Shown: positions 1-8,139 of the stretch, piece by piece
How positions within the stretch are numbered: the stretch's first letter is position 1
Layout: the number at the start of each line of letters is the position of its first letter
Assembly (NCBI RefSeq): GCF_016918015.1
Contig: NZ_JAERMK010000001.1
Location: 326,805-390,804 of the forward strand
Reading direction: 5' to 3'
DNA: 64,000 nt
From: Glycomyces sp. YM15
Lineage (GTDB): Bacteria > Actinomycetota > Actinomycetes > Mycobacteriales > Micromonosporaceae
Translations under genes and position numbers: made by a program
Notes under the pieces: model-generated
Database searches by the model: none
What the model was told of the DNA's origin: nothing
What the model saw: the letters and a program-made list of their open reading frames with translations, nothing else

Positions 1-82
1 GGCGGCGCCGCGCGGGGCACACGAAGAACCCCCCCCGCCGCTAGCCCCGGCGCGCCGGGCGGCACCGCCGGGCGCTCCTCAT

Positions 83-95
83 TAGGCTGGGAGCC
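83..95 (+). promoter_or_regulatory. leaderless-type promoter of the first histidine kinase gene
   Basis: TAGGCT at 83-88 is followed by 7 nt and then the GTG start at 96. No Shine-Dalgarno sequence fits in the gap, so transcription probably starts at the GTG. The same block, TAGGCT-N-GGAGCC-GTG, recurs at 60323-60338 before the cation efflux gene with one base different. Confidence 0.6.
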
Positions 96-1235
96 GTGCT
101 GCACCGCTTCGCCGTCGAACGCATCGATCTGATCGTCGGACTCGTCAACGCCGTGATCGTCCTGGGGTGGTCGCTCATCGCGTGGTCGCTGCGGGTGCGG
201 GACGCGCAAGGGCTCAACGAGTCGCTGGCCTGGGTGATGTTGGCGGTCACGGTGGTCGCGCTGTTCTGGCGCAGTTCGTTCCCGCTCGCGGTCACGCTCA
301 TCATGTTGGCCTGCACGGTCGTGTACTACCCGGCCTCATCCGTCGACGGGCCGATGCTCATGGGGTTCGTCATCTCGCTGTACACGCTGGCCGCGTTGGG
401 ACGGATCTTCGCGGCGGGCGTGATCGCGGGGCTGACGTTCACGGTCATCGTGGTCTCGGAGGTCGTCTCGGGTTTCGCGCACATGACCGAGAGCGAGACG
501 TTCATGCTCGGCGGGTGGGTCGTCGCGGTCCCGGCGATCGGGGCGGTCGTGGCGAGCTTCCGGCGGTACCGGGCCGAAACGGCGGTGGCCCTTGCGGAGA
601 CGCAGAAGCGGAGTGTGGCCGAGGAGCGGCTGCGGATCGCGCGGGAACTGCACGACGCGGTCGGGCACCACCTGTCGCTCATCAACGTGCAGACGGCGGC
701 GGCGCTGCGGAAGCTCAAGCGGGATCCGGCGTTCCGCACTGAGGAGACGCTGCAGATCATCGCGGACACGAGCCGGTTGTCGCTGCGGGAGCTCCGGGCG
801 ATGGTCGGGGTGCTGCGCGAACCCGGGGAGGATTCGCCGACCGGGCCGGGGCCGAGCCTGGAGCAGCTGCCTTCGCTATTGGCCGCGGCGCGGGCGTCGG
901 GCCTGGAGGTGGAGCTGCGGGTGGACGGCAGCGCGGAGCTGCCGGTGGCGGTGGACGCGGCGGCGTACCGGGTGGTGCAGGAGTCGCTGACGAACGTGCT
1001 GCGGCACGCGAAGGCGAAGCGGGTGCTGGTCAAGGTGGTCACGGGGACTTCGACGCTGGCGGTGGCCGTGACCGATGACGGGCTCGGCGATGCCAAGGGC
1101 GCCAAAGGGGCCGGCAACGGCCTGACGGGGATGCGCGAGCGGGCCGAGAGCCTCGGCGGTACCTTCGACGCGGGGCCGCGCGACGACGGCGGCTTCTCGG
1201 TGGAGGCCACGTGGCCGCTGGAGGTTGACAGGTGA
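96..1235 (+). CDS. sensor histidine kinase, NarL-partner (HisKA_3) type
   Basis: This 379-residue membrane histidine kinase should autophosphorylate and pass phosphate to the regulator encoded just downstream. Hydrophobic segments fill roughly residues 1-150. The dimerization/phosphoacceptor segment RELHDAVGHHLS places the His near residue 186. An N-box (QESLTNVLRHA, about 291-301) and a glycine-rich ATP lid (about 325-355) form the HATPase domain. The start is GTG, read as leaderless from the TAGGCT box 7 nt upstream. The stop overlaps the next gene by 4 nt (GTGA), so the two are translationally coupled. The signal is unknown. A similar pair lies at 15.6-17.5 kb. Confidence 0.92.
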   Translation: MLHRFAVERIDLIVGLVNAVIVLGWSLIAWSLRVRDAQGLNESLAWVMLAVTVVALFWRSSFPLAVTLIMLACTVVYYPASSVDGPMLMGFVISLYTLAALGRIFAAGVIAGLTFTVIVVSEVVSGFAHMTESETFMLGGWVVAVPAIGAVVASFRRYRAETAVALAETQKRSVAEERLRIARELHDAVGHHLSLINVQTAAALRKLKRDPAFRTEETLQIIADTSRLSLRELRAMVGVLREPGEDSPTGPGPSLEQLPSLLAAARASGLEVELRVDGSAELPVAVDAAAYRVVQESLTNVLRHAKAKRVLVKVVTGTSTLAVAVTDDGLGDAKGAKGAGNGLTGMRERAESLGGTFDAGPRDDGGFSVEATWPLEVDR

Positions 1236-1903
1236 TCCGGGTGATGCTGGTGGACGATCAGCGCTTGGTGCGCGCGGGGTTCGCCTCGATCCTCGGCGAC
1301 GAGGAGGACATCGAGCTGGTCGCGGAGGCGGGCAACGGGGCCGAGGCCCTGGAGCTGGCGCGGCGGCACCGTCCCGACGTGGCGCTCATGGACATCCGGA
1401 TGCCCGATATGGACGGCTTGGAGGCGACCGAGCGGATCGGCCGCGACCCGAAGCTCGACGGCGTCAAAGTGGTGATCTTGACGACCTTCGACGAGGACGA
1501 CTACGTGTACCGGGCGCTGCGCGCGGGCGCGAGCGGCTTCCTGGTGAAGGACACCGACCCGGATGAGCTCCTCCATGCGATCCGCGTGGTCGCGGCCGGC
1601 GACGCGCTCATCTCGCCGAAGGTGACGCGGCGGCTCATCGGCGAGTTCGCCGGGCGCGTCGCCCGCCCCGAGCCGAGCTCGAGGCTGAACGCGCTCACCG
1701 AGCGCGAGACCGAGGTGCTCAAGCTCGTGGCCACCGGCATGAGCAACGACGAGATCGCCGGGTCCCTGTTCCTCTCCCCCGCCACGGCGAAGACGCATGT
1801 CAGCCGCATCATGTCGAAGCTCTCGGCGCGCGACCGGGCGCAGCTCGTGGTCACCGCGTACGAATCGGGCCTGGTCCGCCCGACCTGGACCGACGGCGAG
1901 TGA
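1232..1903 (+). CDS. NarL/LuxR-family response regulator
   Basis: A 223-residue DNA-binding response regulator and presumed partner of the kinase upstream. The receiver domain (about 1-120) has the acidic pair VDD near the N-terminus, the phosphoacceptor Asp54 in LMDIRMPD, and the conserved Lys in FLVKD near 108. The LuxR-type HTH (about 155-215) carries LTERETEVLKLVATGMSN and TAKTHVSRIMSKL. The GTG start overlaps the kinase stop by 4 nt. Targets are unknown. The next gene is convergent and separated by a strong hairpin. Confidence 0.93.
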   Translation: MIRVMLVDDQRLVRAGFASILGDEEDIELVAEAGNGAEALELARRHRPDVALMDIRMPDMDGLEATERIGRDPKLDGVKVVILTTFDEDDYVYRALRAGASGFLVKDTDPDELLHAIRVVAAGDALISPKVTRRLIGEFAGRVARPEPSSRLNALTERETEVLKLVATGMSNDEIAGSLFLSPATAKTHVSRIMSKLSARDRAQLVVTAYESGLVRPTWTDGE

Positions 1904-1964
1904 ATCGACCCCGGGGTGAGGATCCCGGGGCACCTGCCGTCCGGGGAGGTCCGATGTGCCGGGA

Positions 1965-1990
1965 GCCGGTCCGTGCGGAGACGGACCGGC
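1965..1990. terminator. hairpin between convergent genes
   Basis: A perfect 10-bp inverted repeat (GCCGGTCCGT and ACGGACCGGC, 6-nt loop) lies between the response regulator stop at 1903 and the convergent surface-protein stop at 2000. There is no T tract, as is common in high-GC actinomycetes, so a bidirectional terminator is likely rather than certain. Confidence 0.55.
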
Positions 1991-1999
1991 CGGCATCGA

Positions 2000-3046
2000 T
2001 CACTCCTGTCGTGCGCGGCGCCATGCGAAGATCGCGAGCAGTCCGCCTGCTGCGATGAGCGCGAGTCCCGCGGCCGTGACACCGGTCCAAGCTCCGTCGC
2101 CGGTCGTGGGCAGTCCTTCTCCGTTTCCGGAACCGTCGGCGGCATCATTCGCGCCCGAGCCCGCGTCGTCGTTGTCCGAGGAGGACGTCGACCCGCCGGA
2201 GCCACCGGAACCGCCGCCGGGCCCGCCGGGCCCACCCGGGCCACCGGGTCCGCCGCTGGGCCCACCGGTCCCGCCGGAACCGTCGGTCGGGTTGTCCGTC
2301 GGCGGGGACGTCGGTGCGCAAGCCGGTGCGGTGATGGTATTGGTGTCGAGCGTCACCGCAGCGGTCTGCGCCAGTGCGCGGCCCTCCAGGGTCGCTCCCG
2401 TGTTCATGGTGATCGACGCCGAGGCCATGATGTTCCCGATGAAGTCGGTCCCGGTCCCGAGCGTCGCCGAACTGCCGACCTGCCAGTACACGTTGCACGG
2501 CGAGGAGCCGTTGATGAAGACGACGCTGCTGTCCGACGCGGTGATGAGCGTCGAATCGATCTGGAAGACGAAGACGCCCTCGGGGTCTTCCTCGAGATCG
2601 AGCGTCAGTTGACCGGTGAGCTGCGCTGCGGAGATTCGGTACACTCCGGCCGTCAAGGTCTCGCCGCCCAGTTCCGCGTCCAGATTCGTGAACGGGGTGC
2701 GTCCGGCCGCATCGTTGTAGGCGGTCGTGAGGTCGAGTTTCGCCTGGTCGGCAGCCGCGTCGGCCAGATGCGTCTCCCCGCCGACGATGCCGGGCGGGAA
2801 GCCCGGGGCCGTGTTCCCGGGGCTGACGCCGAGGCTCTGTTCCAGGGTGGTGTCCCCGGTGTTGGTGACCGTCGAGCCCGCCAGGACCGAGTAGTCGGCG
2901 GCGGTCCCCAATCCGACCGGCGCCTCCTGCGCCTGGGCGCCGCCCGAGTACGAGATGATCAAGGCGGCGACGATGCCCACTGTCGCGGGTACGGCGATCA
3001 CCGGAGTGAGTGTTCGCCGTGGAAGTCTCCGCAGGGCTGCCTTCAT
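2000..3046 (-). CDS. ice-binding-like (DUF3494) surface protein with LPXTG anchor
   Basis: A secreted protein of 348 residues. A basic N-terminus and hydrophobic segment (about 14-35) form a signal peptide ending near AQA. The central part (about 40-240) matches the DUF3494 beta-solenoid of ice-binding proteins: AADYSVLAGSTVTNTGDT near its start, then GVYRISAAQLTGQLTL and GTDFIGNIMASASITM. A Pro/Gly/Ser-rich linker follows. The C-terminus has LPTTG, a hydrophobic stretch and RRARQE, a complete sortase sorting signal, so the protein should be cell-wall anchored. ATG at 3046 is chosen because GGGGGA lies 6 nt upstream; a longer frame to 3085 lacks such a site. Ice binding is inferred from the family; adhesion is equally possible. 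Confidence 0.85.
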   Translation of the reverse strand: MKAALRRLPRRTLTPVIAVPATVGIVAALIISYSGGAQAQEAPVGLGTAADYSVLAGSTVTNTGDTTLEQSLGVSPGNTAPGFPPGIVGGETHLADAAADQAKLDLTTAYNDAAGRTPFTNLDAELGGETLTAGVYRISAAQLTGQLTLDLEEDPEGVFVFQIDSTLITASDSSVVFINGSSPCNVYWQVGSSATLGTGTDFIGNIMASASITMNTGATLEGRALAQTAAVTLDTNTITAPACAPTSPPTDNPTDGSGGTGGPSGGPGGPGGPGGPGGGSGGSGGSTSSSDNDDAGSGANDAADGSGNGEGLPTTGDGAWTGVTAAGLALIAAGGLLAIFAWRRARQE

Positions 3047-3377
3047 TCGATTCCCCCGTTTCCGCCGTCCGGCGCGGAGTTCCATGCCGGAACGACGATC
3101 GTCTTGAGCGAATGCTCGAAGAGCACGTAATGGCTACTCAATCACGCATTCAACCGATATGACGCAGTCTTATGAATTCCGGATGGTTCCGCCCGACCGG
3201 GCCGCCCGTGCGGACGGCAGGGCGCCGATGACGACGAATCGAGCGGACTCCCTGCCGGGGCGCGGGCGATGCGACCGGTGATGTAGGCCGGGTGAAGGGC
3301 CTCATCCCTGGGACGTAGGGCGATTACCGCTGCCGAGCCGATGCGGGCGGGCGGCGCGGACGACGACAGTTGCCGAC
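3047..3377. other. divergent intergenic region
   Basis: 331 bp between the surface-protein gene (minus) and the MMPL gene (plus). I see no convincing gene. It must hold both promoters. On the plus side, GACAGT at 3365-3370 is followed by 7 nt and the ATG at 3378, a weak form of the leaderless layout seen elsewhere. The minus-side leader is A/T-richer around 3110-3175. Confidence 0.5.
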
Positions 3378-5507
3378 ATGAAGCCACACCTTGACGCAAA
3401 GCCTTCAGCGCTCGCGCGCTTGTCCGGTTGGACGCAGCGGCGCCCGCTGATCGCGCTCCTCCTCTGGATCCTCGTGTTCGCCGCCGCCATCGGCGCGTCG
3501 AGCGCTGTCGGCTCCGCGTTTGAAGACGACAACTCGATGCCCGGCACCGAATCGCAGGAGCTCTCCGACCTCCTCGACGAGCGCGCCCCTGAAGCCAACG
3601 AATCGACCGTGCAGGTGGTCTTCGGCGCCGAAGACGTCGCCGCCGAACAGGACCGGGTGGCGGCCTTCCTTGACGACCTGGCCGATGCGCCCGGAGTGAC
3701 CGGCGTGAACGACCCGTTCGCCGAGTACGGCGCCATCAGCGAGGACGGCACGGTCGGCTACGCGACCTTGACCTGGGACGGCACCACCGCCGAAGCGGCT
3801 GACCTGATCCACGAGGCCGAGGAGGCCTCGGGTGACGGTGTGACGTTCGCGCTCGGCGGCGACGTGATCCGCGAGGCGACCGAAGGCGGCGGCGGTGCGG
3901 CCGAGGGCATCGGGATGCTCGCCGCCCTGGTCATCCTCGTGTTCATGTTCGGGTCACTGCTGGCCGCGAGCCTCCCGCTCATCACCGCGGTGTTCGCCGT
4001 GGGCACCGCGTTCTGCCTGTCGATGCTGGTGTCCCATGTGGTCACGTTGCCGACGTTCCTGACGCCCATCATGTTCCTCGTCGGCTTCGGTGTGGGCGTG
4101 GACTACGCGCTGCTGATCTTCGCCCGCTTCCGCGCCGAACTCCAGCACGGCGCGAGCCGCAAGTCCGCCGCGGCCACCGCGCTCGACACGGCCGGGCGCT
4201 CGGTCCTGTTCGCCGGTTCAGTGGTGATCGTGGCGCTCATGGGACTGTTCGCGCTCGGCCTGGGCTCGCTCCAGGCGGTCGCGATCGCGGTGGCGCTCAC
4301 CGTGCTCGTGACGATGCTCGCCTCGGTGACGCTGCTGCCCGCGCTGCTGGCGCTCTTCGGCAAGCGGATCGAGAAGTCCGTGCGCAAGAAGGCCGCGAAG
4401 GCCGAGCGCGCCCCGGGCTCCCGCTGGATCGGCTGGTCGCGGTTCGTCGAGAAGCGGGCGTGGCTCGCGATCGTCCTGGTCACCGCCGGGCTCGCGGCAC
4501 TCGCGACGCCGCTGCTCGACCTGCGGCTGGGCTTCGCCGACGCCGGGACCGACACGGAGGGCACGACCAGCCGCGAGGCGTACGACCTGCTCTCCGACGG
4601 GTTCGGCGAGGGCTTCAACGGCCCGCTCATGGTCGTCACCGACGGCACCGAGACCGAGGCGAACGCCGCCTACGATGCGATGTCGGGCATGGACACCGTC
4701 GAAATGGTCTCGCCGCCGTTCACGATCGGCGACGGCCTGTGGATGTCCACGGTCGTCGGCACGGCCGGTCCCGCCGACCAGGCCACGGTGGACCTCGTCC
4801 ATGAACTCCGCGACGACGTGCTGAACGACGTCGCGGGCACGCAGCTCGTCGGCGGCTCCACCGCCGCCGCGATCGACTTCAGCGACATCATGATCGAGAA
4901 GGCCCCGCTGTTCCTCCTCTTCGTCGTCGGCCTCTCGCTCCTACTGCTGATGGTCGTGTTCCGCTCGATCCTGATCCCGGTCAAGGCCGCGATCCTCAAC
5001 CTGATGACGATCGGCGCGAGCCTCGGCGTCGTGGCCTGGATCTTCCAGGAGGGCATGTTCGGCATCCCCGCGGGCCCGGTCGAGGCGTTCGTGCCGGTGA
5101 TGTCCTTCGCGATCATCTTCGGGCTCTCGATGGACTACGAGGTGTTCCTCATGTCCCGCATGCGCGAGGAATGGCAGCGCACCGGCGACGCGACCGAAGC
5201 GGTACGCCGGGGCCTGGCGTCGACGGGCAGTGTCGTGACCGCCGCCGCGGCGATCATGATGGCCGTCTTCGGCTCGTTCGTCCTCGACGACGCGCGGCTG
5301 CTGCAGCAGTTCGGCATCAGCATGGCCGTCGCGATCTTCATCGACGCCTTCGTGATCCGCAGCCTCCTGGTCCCGGCGATCATGAAGGTCATGGGACGCG
5401 GCGCCTGGTGGATCCCCAAGTGGCTCGACAGGGCACTCCCGCACGTCACCGTCGAACCGGAGACCGAGCCGAAGCGGGCCGAACGCGAACCGGTCGCGGC
5501 CCGCTAG
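3378..5507 (+). CDS. MMPL-family RND transporter
   Basis: A 709-residue membrane transporter of the MMPL/RND class, which exports lipids or hydrophobic compounds using the proton gradient. It has the family layout: one N-terminal TM (about 20-40), an extracytoplasmic loop, a block of TMs (about 180-330), a cytoplasmic basic stretch, one TM, a second loop, and a second TM block (about 510-680). The paired signatures VGFGVGVDYALLIFARFR and LSMDYEVFLMSRMREEW carry the Asp-Tyr pairs of the proton relay. It stands alone with a strong hairpin after it. Substrate cannot be told. Confidence 0.9.
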   Translation: MKPHLDAKPSALARLSGWTQRRPLIALLLWILVFAAAIGASSAVGSAFEDDNSMPGTESQELSDLLDERAPEANESTVQVVFGAEDVAAEQDRVAAFLDDLADAPGVTGVNDPFAEYGAISEDGTVGYATLTWDGTTAEAADLIHEAEEASGDGVTFALGGDVIREATEGGGGAAEGIGMLAALVILVFMFGSLLAASLPLITAVFAVGTAFCLSMLVSHVVTLPTFLTPIMFLVGFGVGVDYALLIFARFRAELQHGASRKSAAATALDTAGRSVLFAGSVVIVALMGLFALGLGSLQAVAIAVALTVLVTMLASVTLLPALLALFGKRIEKSVRKKAAKAERAPGSRWIGWSRFVEKRAWLAIVLVTAGLAALATPLLDLRLGFADAGTDTEGTTSREAYDLLSDGFGEGFNGPLMVVTDGTETEANAAYDAMSGMDTVEMVSPPFTIGDGLWMSTVVGTAGPADQATVDLVHELRDDVLNDVAGTQLVGGSTAAAIDFSDIMIEKAPLFLLFVVGLSLLLLMVVFRSILIPVKAAILNLMTIGASLGVVAWIFQEGMFGIPAGPVEAFVPVMSFAIIFGLSMDYEVFLMSRMREEWQRTGDATEAVRRGLASTGSVVTAAAAIMMAVFGSFVLDDARLLQQFGISMAVAIFIDAFVIRSLLVPAIMKVMGRGAWWIPKWLDRALPHVTVEPETEPKRAEREPVAAR

Positions 5508-5559
5508 AACCGAAGACGACGGGTCGAACCCCGGCCTGATTGAACCGAACGGAAACAGG

Positions 5560-5600
5560 AACGCCAAGGACCCGGTGCGGAGCGTCGGGTCCTTGGCGTT
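5560..5600 (+). terminator. terminator hairpin after the MMPL gene
   Basis: A perfect 15-bp inverted repeat (5560-5574 with 5586-5600, 11-nt loop) starts 52 bp after the MMPL stop. There is no T run. Because the next gene is convergent, it may act on both strands. Confidence 0.7.
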
Positions 5601-5758
5601 CTCGCCCGAACCCCTGGCCGACGTTCCGGGCCGCGTCGCGGTCCGGCGCTCGGCTTGAGAGCGGGGATCTCGGGGTGCAGCCATGAAAGGATTCTGACAC
5701 GCGATTCGGCCCGGACGGCTGCCGCAATCGCGCCGGGCGACTGCTTCGACGCTGCGGT

Positions 5759-6442
5759 TCACTTCAAGGATTCAGGTTTCGCGCTCGCCGTCCGTATCTC
5801 GGCGATCTCGGCGGGTCTCGACATCCGCGTGACCGCCCCGATCTCGGCCATGTACTTGCGCCGCTCGGCGGGGAAGCCCGCGAGGATCTTGGCCGGGTCC
5901 TCCAAGAGTCCGGCGTAGATCGCGAGGCCGTCGGCGTAGAAAAGGTCGACCAGGCGGAGCTCGCCCGCAGGAGTCGACATCACGTTCCGCGGGTTGCGGT
6001 CGAGGCCGGCCCAGTGCGGGATCGCCTCGGCAGCTTCCCGATCCAGTAGTTCGGCCTCGCGCCGCACCGCGACGACCGGGTCATCGGCCGCCGCCTCGTC
6101 CCAGCGCTTCCAGACCGCGGAGGCCTGGTCGGCGTCGGCCGGGGTCAGGAACTCAAGGACCGTGATTCTGCCGCCGCCTTCGAGCGGTGAGTCGAGTTCG
6201 ATGCGCGGCAGGAGCGGATTGCCGGGGAGCGCCCGGCACAGGCGCACGAAGACCGCATAGGCCGGTTCGAACGGGCTGATCCGGGCGGCCAGCGCGCCGT
6301 CGGGCGAGCGCCACACCGTCGCCCAGTCGCCGACCCCGCAGACGTTCCAGCCGTCGGCCAGCAGCCACCCGGCCGCCTCCCGATGGTTCAGCGCCGCCAG
6401 AGCGGCCGGATCGGACGGGAAGTCGCGCAGCACATCACTCAC
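5759..6442 (-). CDS. kinase-fold hypothetical protein
   Basis: A 227-residue soluble protein. I do not recognise a named family, but the outline is that of a small-molecule or protein kinase fold: GVGDWATVWRSPDGALAARI near residues 36-55 resembles a nucleotide loop followed by the beta-3 strand, with Arg where a Lys is usual. GLDRNPRNVM and LRLVDLFYADG (about 150-175) resemble a catalytic loop with Asn and a metal-binding Asp. The canonical HxD is not intact, so activity is uncertain. GTG at 6442 is 6 nt after TAGGCT, a leaderless start. No operon partner. Confidence 0.7.
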   Translation of the reverse strand: MSDVLRDFPSDPAALAALNHREAAGWLLADGWNVCGVGDWATVWRSPDGALAARISPFEPAYAVFVRLCRALPGNPLLPRIELDSPLEGGGRITVLEFLTPADADQASAVWKRWDEAAADDPVVAVRREAELLDREAAEAIPHWAGLDRNPRNVMSTPAGELRLVDLFYADGLAIYAGLLEDPAKILAGFPAERRKYMAEIGAVTRMSRPAEIAEIRTASAKPESLK

Positions 6443-6454
6443 GCCCGCAGCCTA
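6443..6454 (-). promoter_or_regulatory. leaderless-type promoter of the kinase-fold gene
   Basis: On the minus strand TAGGCT (6454-6449) is followed by 6 nt and then the GTG start at 6442. It is the same hexamer as at 83 and 60323. Confidence 0.5.
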
Positions 6455-6685
6455 CGCAGTCGCCGAGAGAGGGCGAATCGATTTTTCGGCCACCGTCCGC
6501 CCGGATCGGGTCAGGCCATGAGTCCGAGGTACCGGACTACGGCGTACTCGACCTGTTCCATGTCGTCGCGGTTCAGGAAATCGATGCCCGACGTGTCGGG
6601 TTTCCAGGGAAGTCGCGTTGGTGGGTCCGGTTGGGTCTAGCCTCGGGTAAAGGTGTGTTATCGCAGGTGGAACGGGGTGGTTGCG

Positions 6686-7246
6686 ATGCTCGAATTGCTC
6701 GCCAAGAACTGGGCCTGGGTGCTGGTGCGGGGCATCTTCACCATCGTCTTCGGCGCCATGGCGGTGTTCTGGCCCGGGATCACGCTGTACGTGCTCGTCA
6801 TCCTGTTCGGCGCTTACGCCATCGTCGACGGCGTCTCCGCTATCGCCATGGGCGCGAGGCGGTCCAGCGGACGCGGCCTCCTCATCCTCATAGGCGTCGT
6901 CGGCGTGGTCGCCGGCCTCGTCGTCCTCATCTGGCCGGGCATGAGCGCCCTCGCGCTGCTGTACGTGATCGCCGCCTGGGCGATCATCTCCGGCGTCGGC
7001 TCGATCATGAGCGGCTTCGCCCTCTCGCGCGACGCGGGCGGGCGCTGGCTGTTCGTCCTCTCCGGCCTCGTCGGGGTCGTGCTGGGCATCCTGCTGCTGT
7101 TCAACCCGGGAGAGGGCGCGGTCGCGCTGGTCGTGACCATCGGGTTCTTCGCGATCATCTGGGGATTCTTCACCGTCTTCACCGCGGTGCGGCTCCGCCG
7201 TCTGGCGAAGGAGCTTGACGCCCGCCAGGACTTCACGGATTTCTAG
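6686..7246 (+). CDS. HdeD/DUF308 family membrane protein
   Basis: A 186-residue integral membrane protein of about six hydrophobic segments, with the duplicated three-helix pattern of the HdeD family: GIFTIVFGAMAVFWPGITL and a second GLVGVVLGILLLFNPGEGA. Family members are linked to acid or envelope stress in enterobacteria; the role in actinomycetes is not settled. ATG at 6686 is chosen because a G-rich site (GGGGTGG) lies just upstream and the hydrophobic core starts there; an upstream in-frame start at 6653 would add 11 residues. Confidence 0.85.
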   Translation: MLELLAKNWAWVLVRGIFTIVFGAMAVFWPGITLYVLVILFGAYAIVDGVSAIAMGARRSSGRGLLILIGVVGVVAGLVVLIWPGMSALALLYVIAAWAIISGVGSIMSGFALSRDAGGRWLFVLSGLVGVVLGILLLFNPGEGAVALVVTIGFFAIIWGFFTVFTAVRLRRLAKELDARQDFTDF

Positions 7247-7333
7247 GACCGTCGACGACGGAGCACGGGGGACACGACCCGGTGACCCCGGGACCACCAC
7301 GGGCTCGGGACACCTGAGACGATCGCGATCGCC

Positions 7334-7346
7334 TAACCTTGCGGGG
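7334..7346 (+). promoter_or_regulatory. leaderless-type promoter of the CPBP gene
   Basis: TAACCT (7334-7339) is followed by 7 nt and the GTG start at 7347. This spacing decides the start against a longer in-frame reading from 7215. Confidence 0.5.
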
Positions 7347-8096
7347 GTGTCCCCTCGCATATCCAAGTTCACTGTGCACCCGCTCGCCCTCGCGGCCTCG
7401 CTGACACTCCTGTGGCATGCGGCGCTGTTCGCGGCCGCCGAACTCATCCCCTCGCAGCAGCCGCCTTATCTCGGCGTCACCCTCATCACCCTGGCCACTC
7501 TGCCGATACCGTTGGCGGCGGCCGTCGCCATGGGCGACTGGCGCTACAGCGGCATCGCGCCCATGGGCACCGCCACCCCCGCGCTCTGGACCGCGGTCCC
7601 GCTGTTCCTGGTCAGCGCCGTGTACCTCGTCCCCGGGATCGAAGGCGACGCGGAGACCCTGCTCCGGCTCGCGCTGTTCTGCCTGGTGGTCGGCGTCTGC
7701 GAGGAGAGTCTGTCGCGAGGCGTGGTGCAGCAGGCGCTCAACGGGCTGGGCCGCGTTCGGGCGGCCGTCTGGGTCGGGGTGCTCTTCGGGCTCGGACACG
7801 CGCTGTCGGGCCTCTGGTTCAATCGGGACCTCGGCGACACCCTCTTCCAGGTCGTCAGTACCGCCGCGTTCGGCTTCGGCTACGCGGCAGTGCGATTCCA
7901 CCTGGCCACGATCTGGCCCCTGGTAGCGGCGCATGCGATCTACAACTTCGCGCAGTACGCCTCCCCCGGTGCGGCGCACTGGCTGCTCCAGTTGGGCGTG
8001 GCCGTGGGCTTCGTCGGCTACGGGATCTGGCTGCTGCGCCGGCTCGGGCGCCGTTCGGGAGCTGAGGCGCACCTCGCGGCCGCCGGGACGGGCTGA
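7347..8096 (+). CDS. CPBP-family intramembrane protease
   Basis: A 249-residue polytopic membrane protein of the CPBP (Rce1-like) family of intramembrane glutamic endopeptidases. The motifs are EESLSRG (Glu-Glu...Arg, about residues 118-124), FGLGHAL (motif 2 His, about 150) and HAIYNFAQ (about 196-203). In other bacteria such proteins process peptides or membrane substrates, often in bacteriocin self-immunity; no such partner is visible here. GTG at 7347 follows TAACCT at 7 nt, whereas the longer frame from 7215 overlaps the HdeD gene and encodes a low-complexity, Arg-rich leader. Confidence 0.85.
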   Translation: MSPRISKFTVHPLALAASLTLLWHAALFAAAELIPSQQPPYLGVTLITLATLPIPLAAAVAMGDWRYSGIAPMGTATPALWTAVPLFLVSAVYLVPGIEGDAETLLRLALFCLVVGVCEESLSRGVVQQALNGLGRVRAAVWVGVLFGLGHALSGLWFNRDLGDTLFQVVSTAAFGFGYAAVRFHLATIWPLVAAHAIYNFAQYASPGAAHWLLQLGVAVGFVGYGIWLLRRLGRRSGAEAHLAAAGTG

Positions 8097-8125
8097 GGGC
8101 AGCGCTGGCGAACCGCGCTGCCCTC
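8095..8125. terminator. bidirectional hairpin between CPBP gene and argH
   Basis: GAGGGCAGCG (8095-8104) and CGCTGCCCTC (8116-8125) form a perfect 10-bp stem between the convergent stops at 8096 and 8140. It probably ends both transcripts, including the long arg operon. Confidence 0.65.
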
Positions 8126-8139
8126 GAGCCTTGTGTCCG

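Noticed and set aside
326-1996. A 556-codon open frame on the minus strand across the first kinase and regulator
   Set aside because: It mirrors two well-supported genes; its product is Arg/His/Ser-rich with no domain. Long antisense frames are expected at this GC content.
2210-2290. Gly/Pro-rich repeat near the end of the surface protein as a possible recombination repeat
   Set aside because: It encodes the flexible linker before the sorting signal; the repetition is of codons for Gly, Pro and Ser only.
6512-6610. Coding-like minus-strand stretch ending in a stop (contains EQVEYAVVRYLGLMA)
   Set aside because: No start codon, too short, and no family recognised; it may be a gene fragment but cannot be supported.
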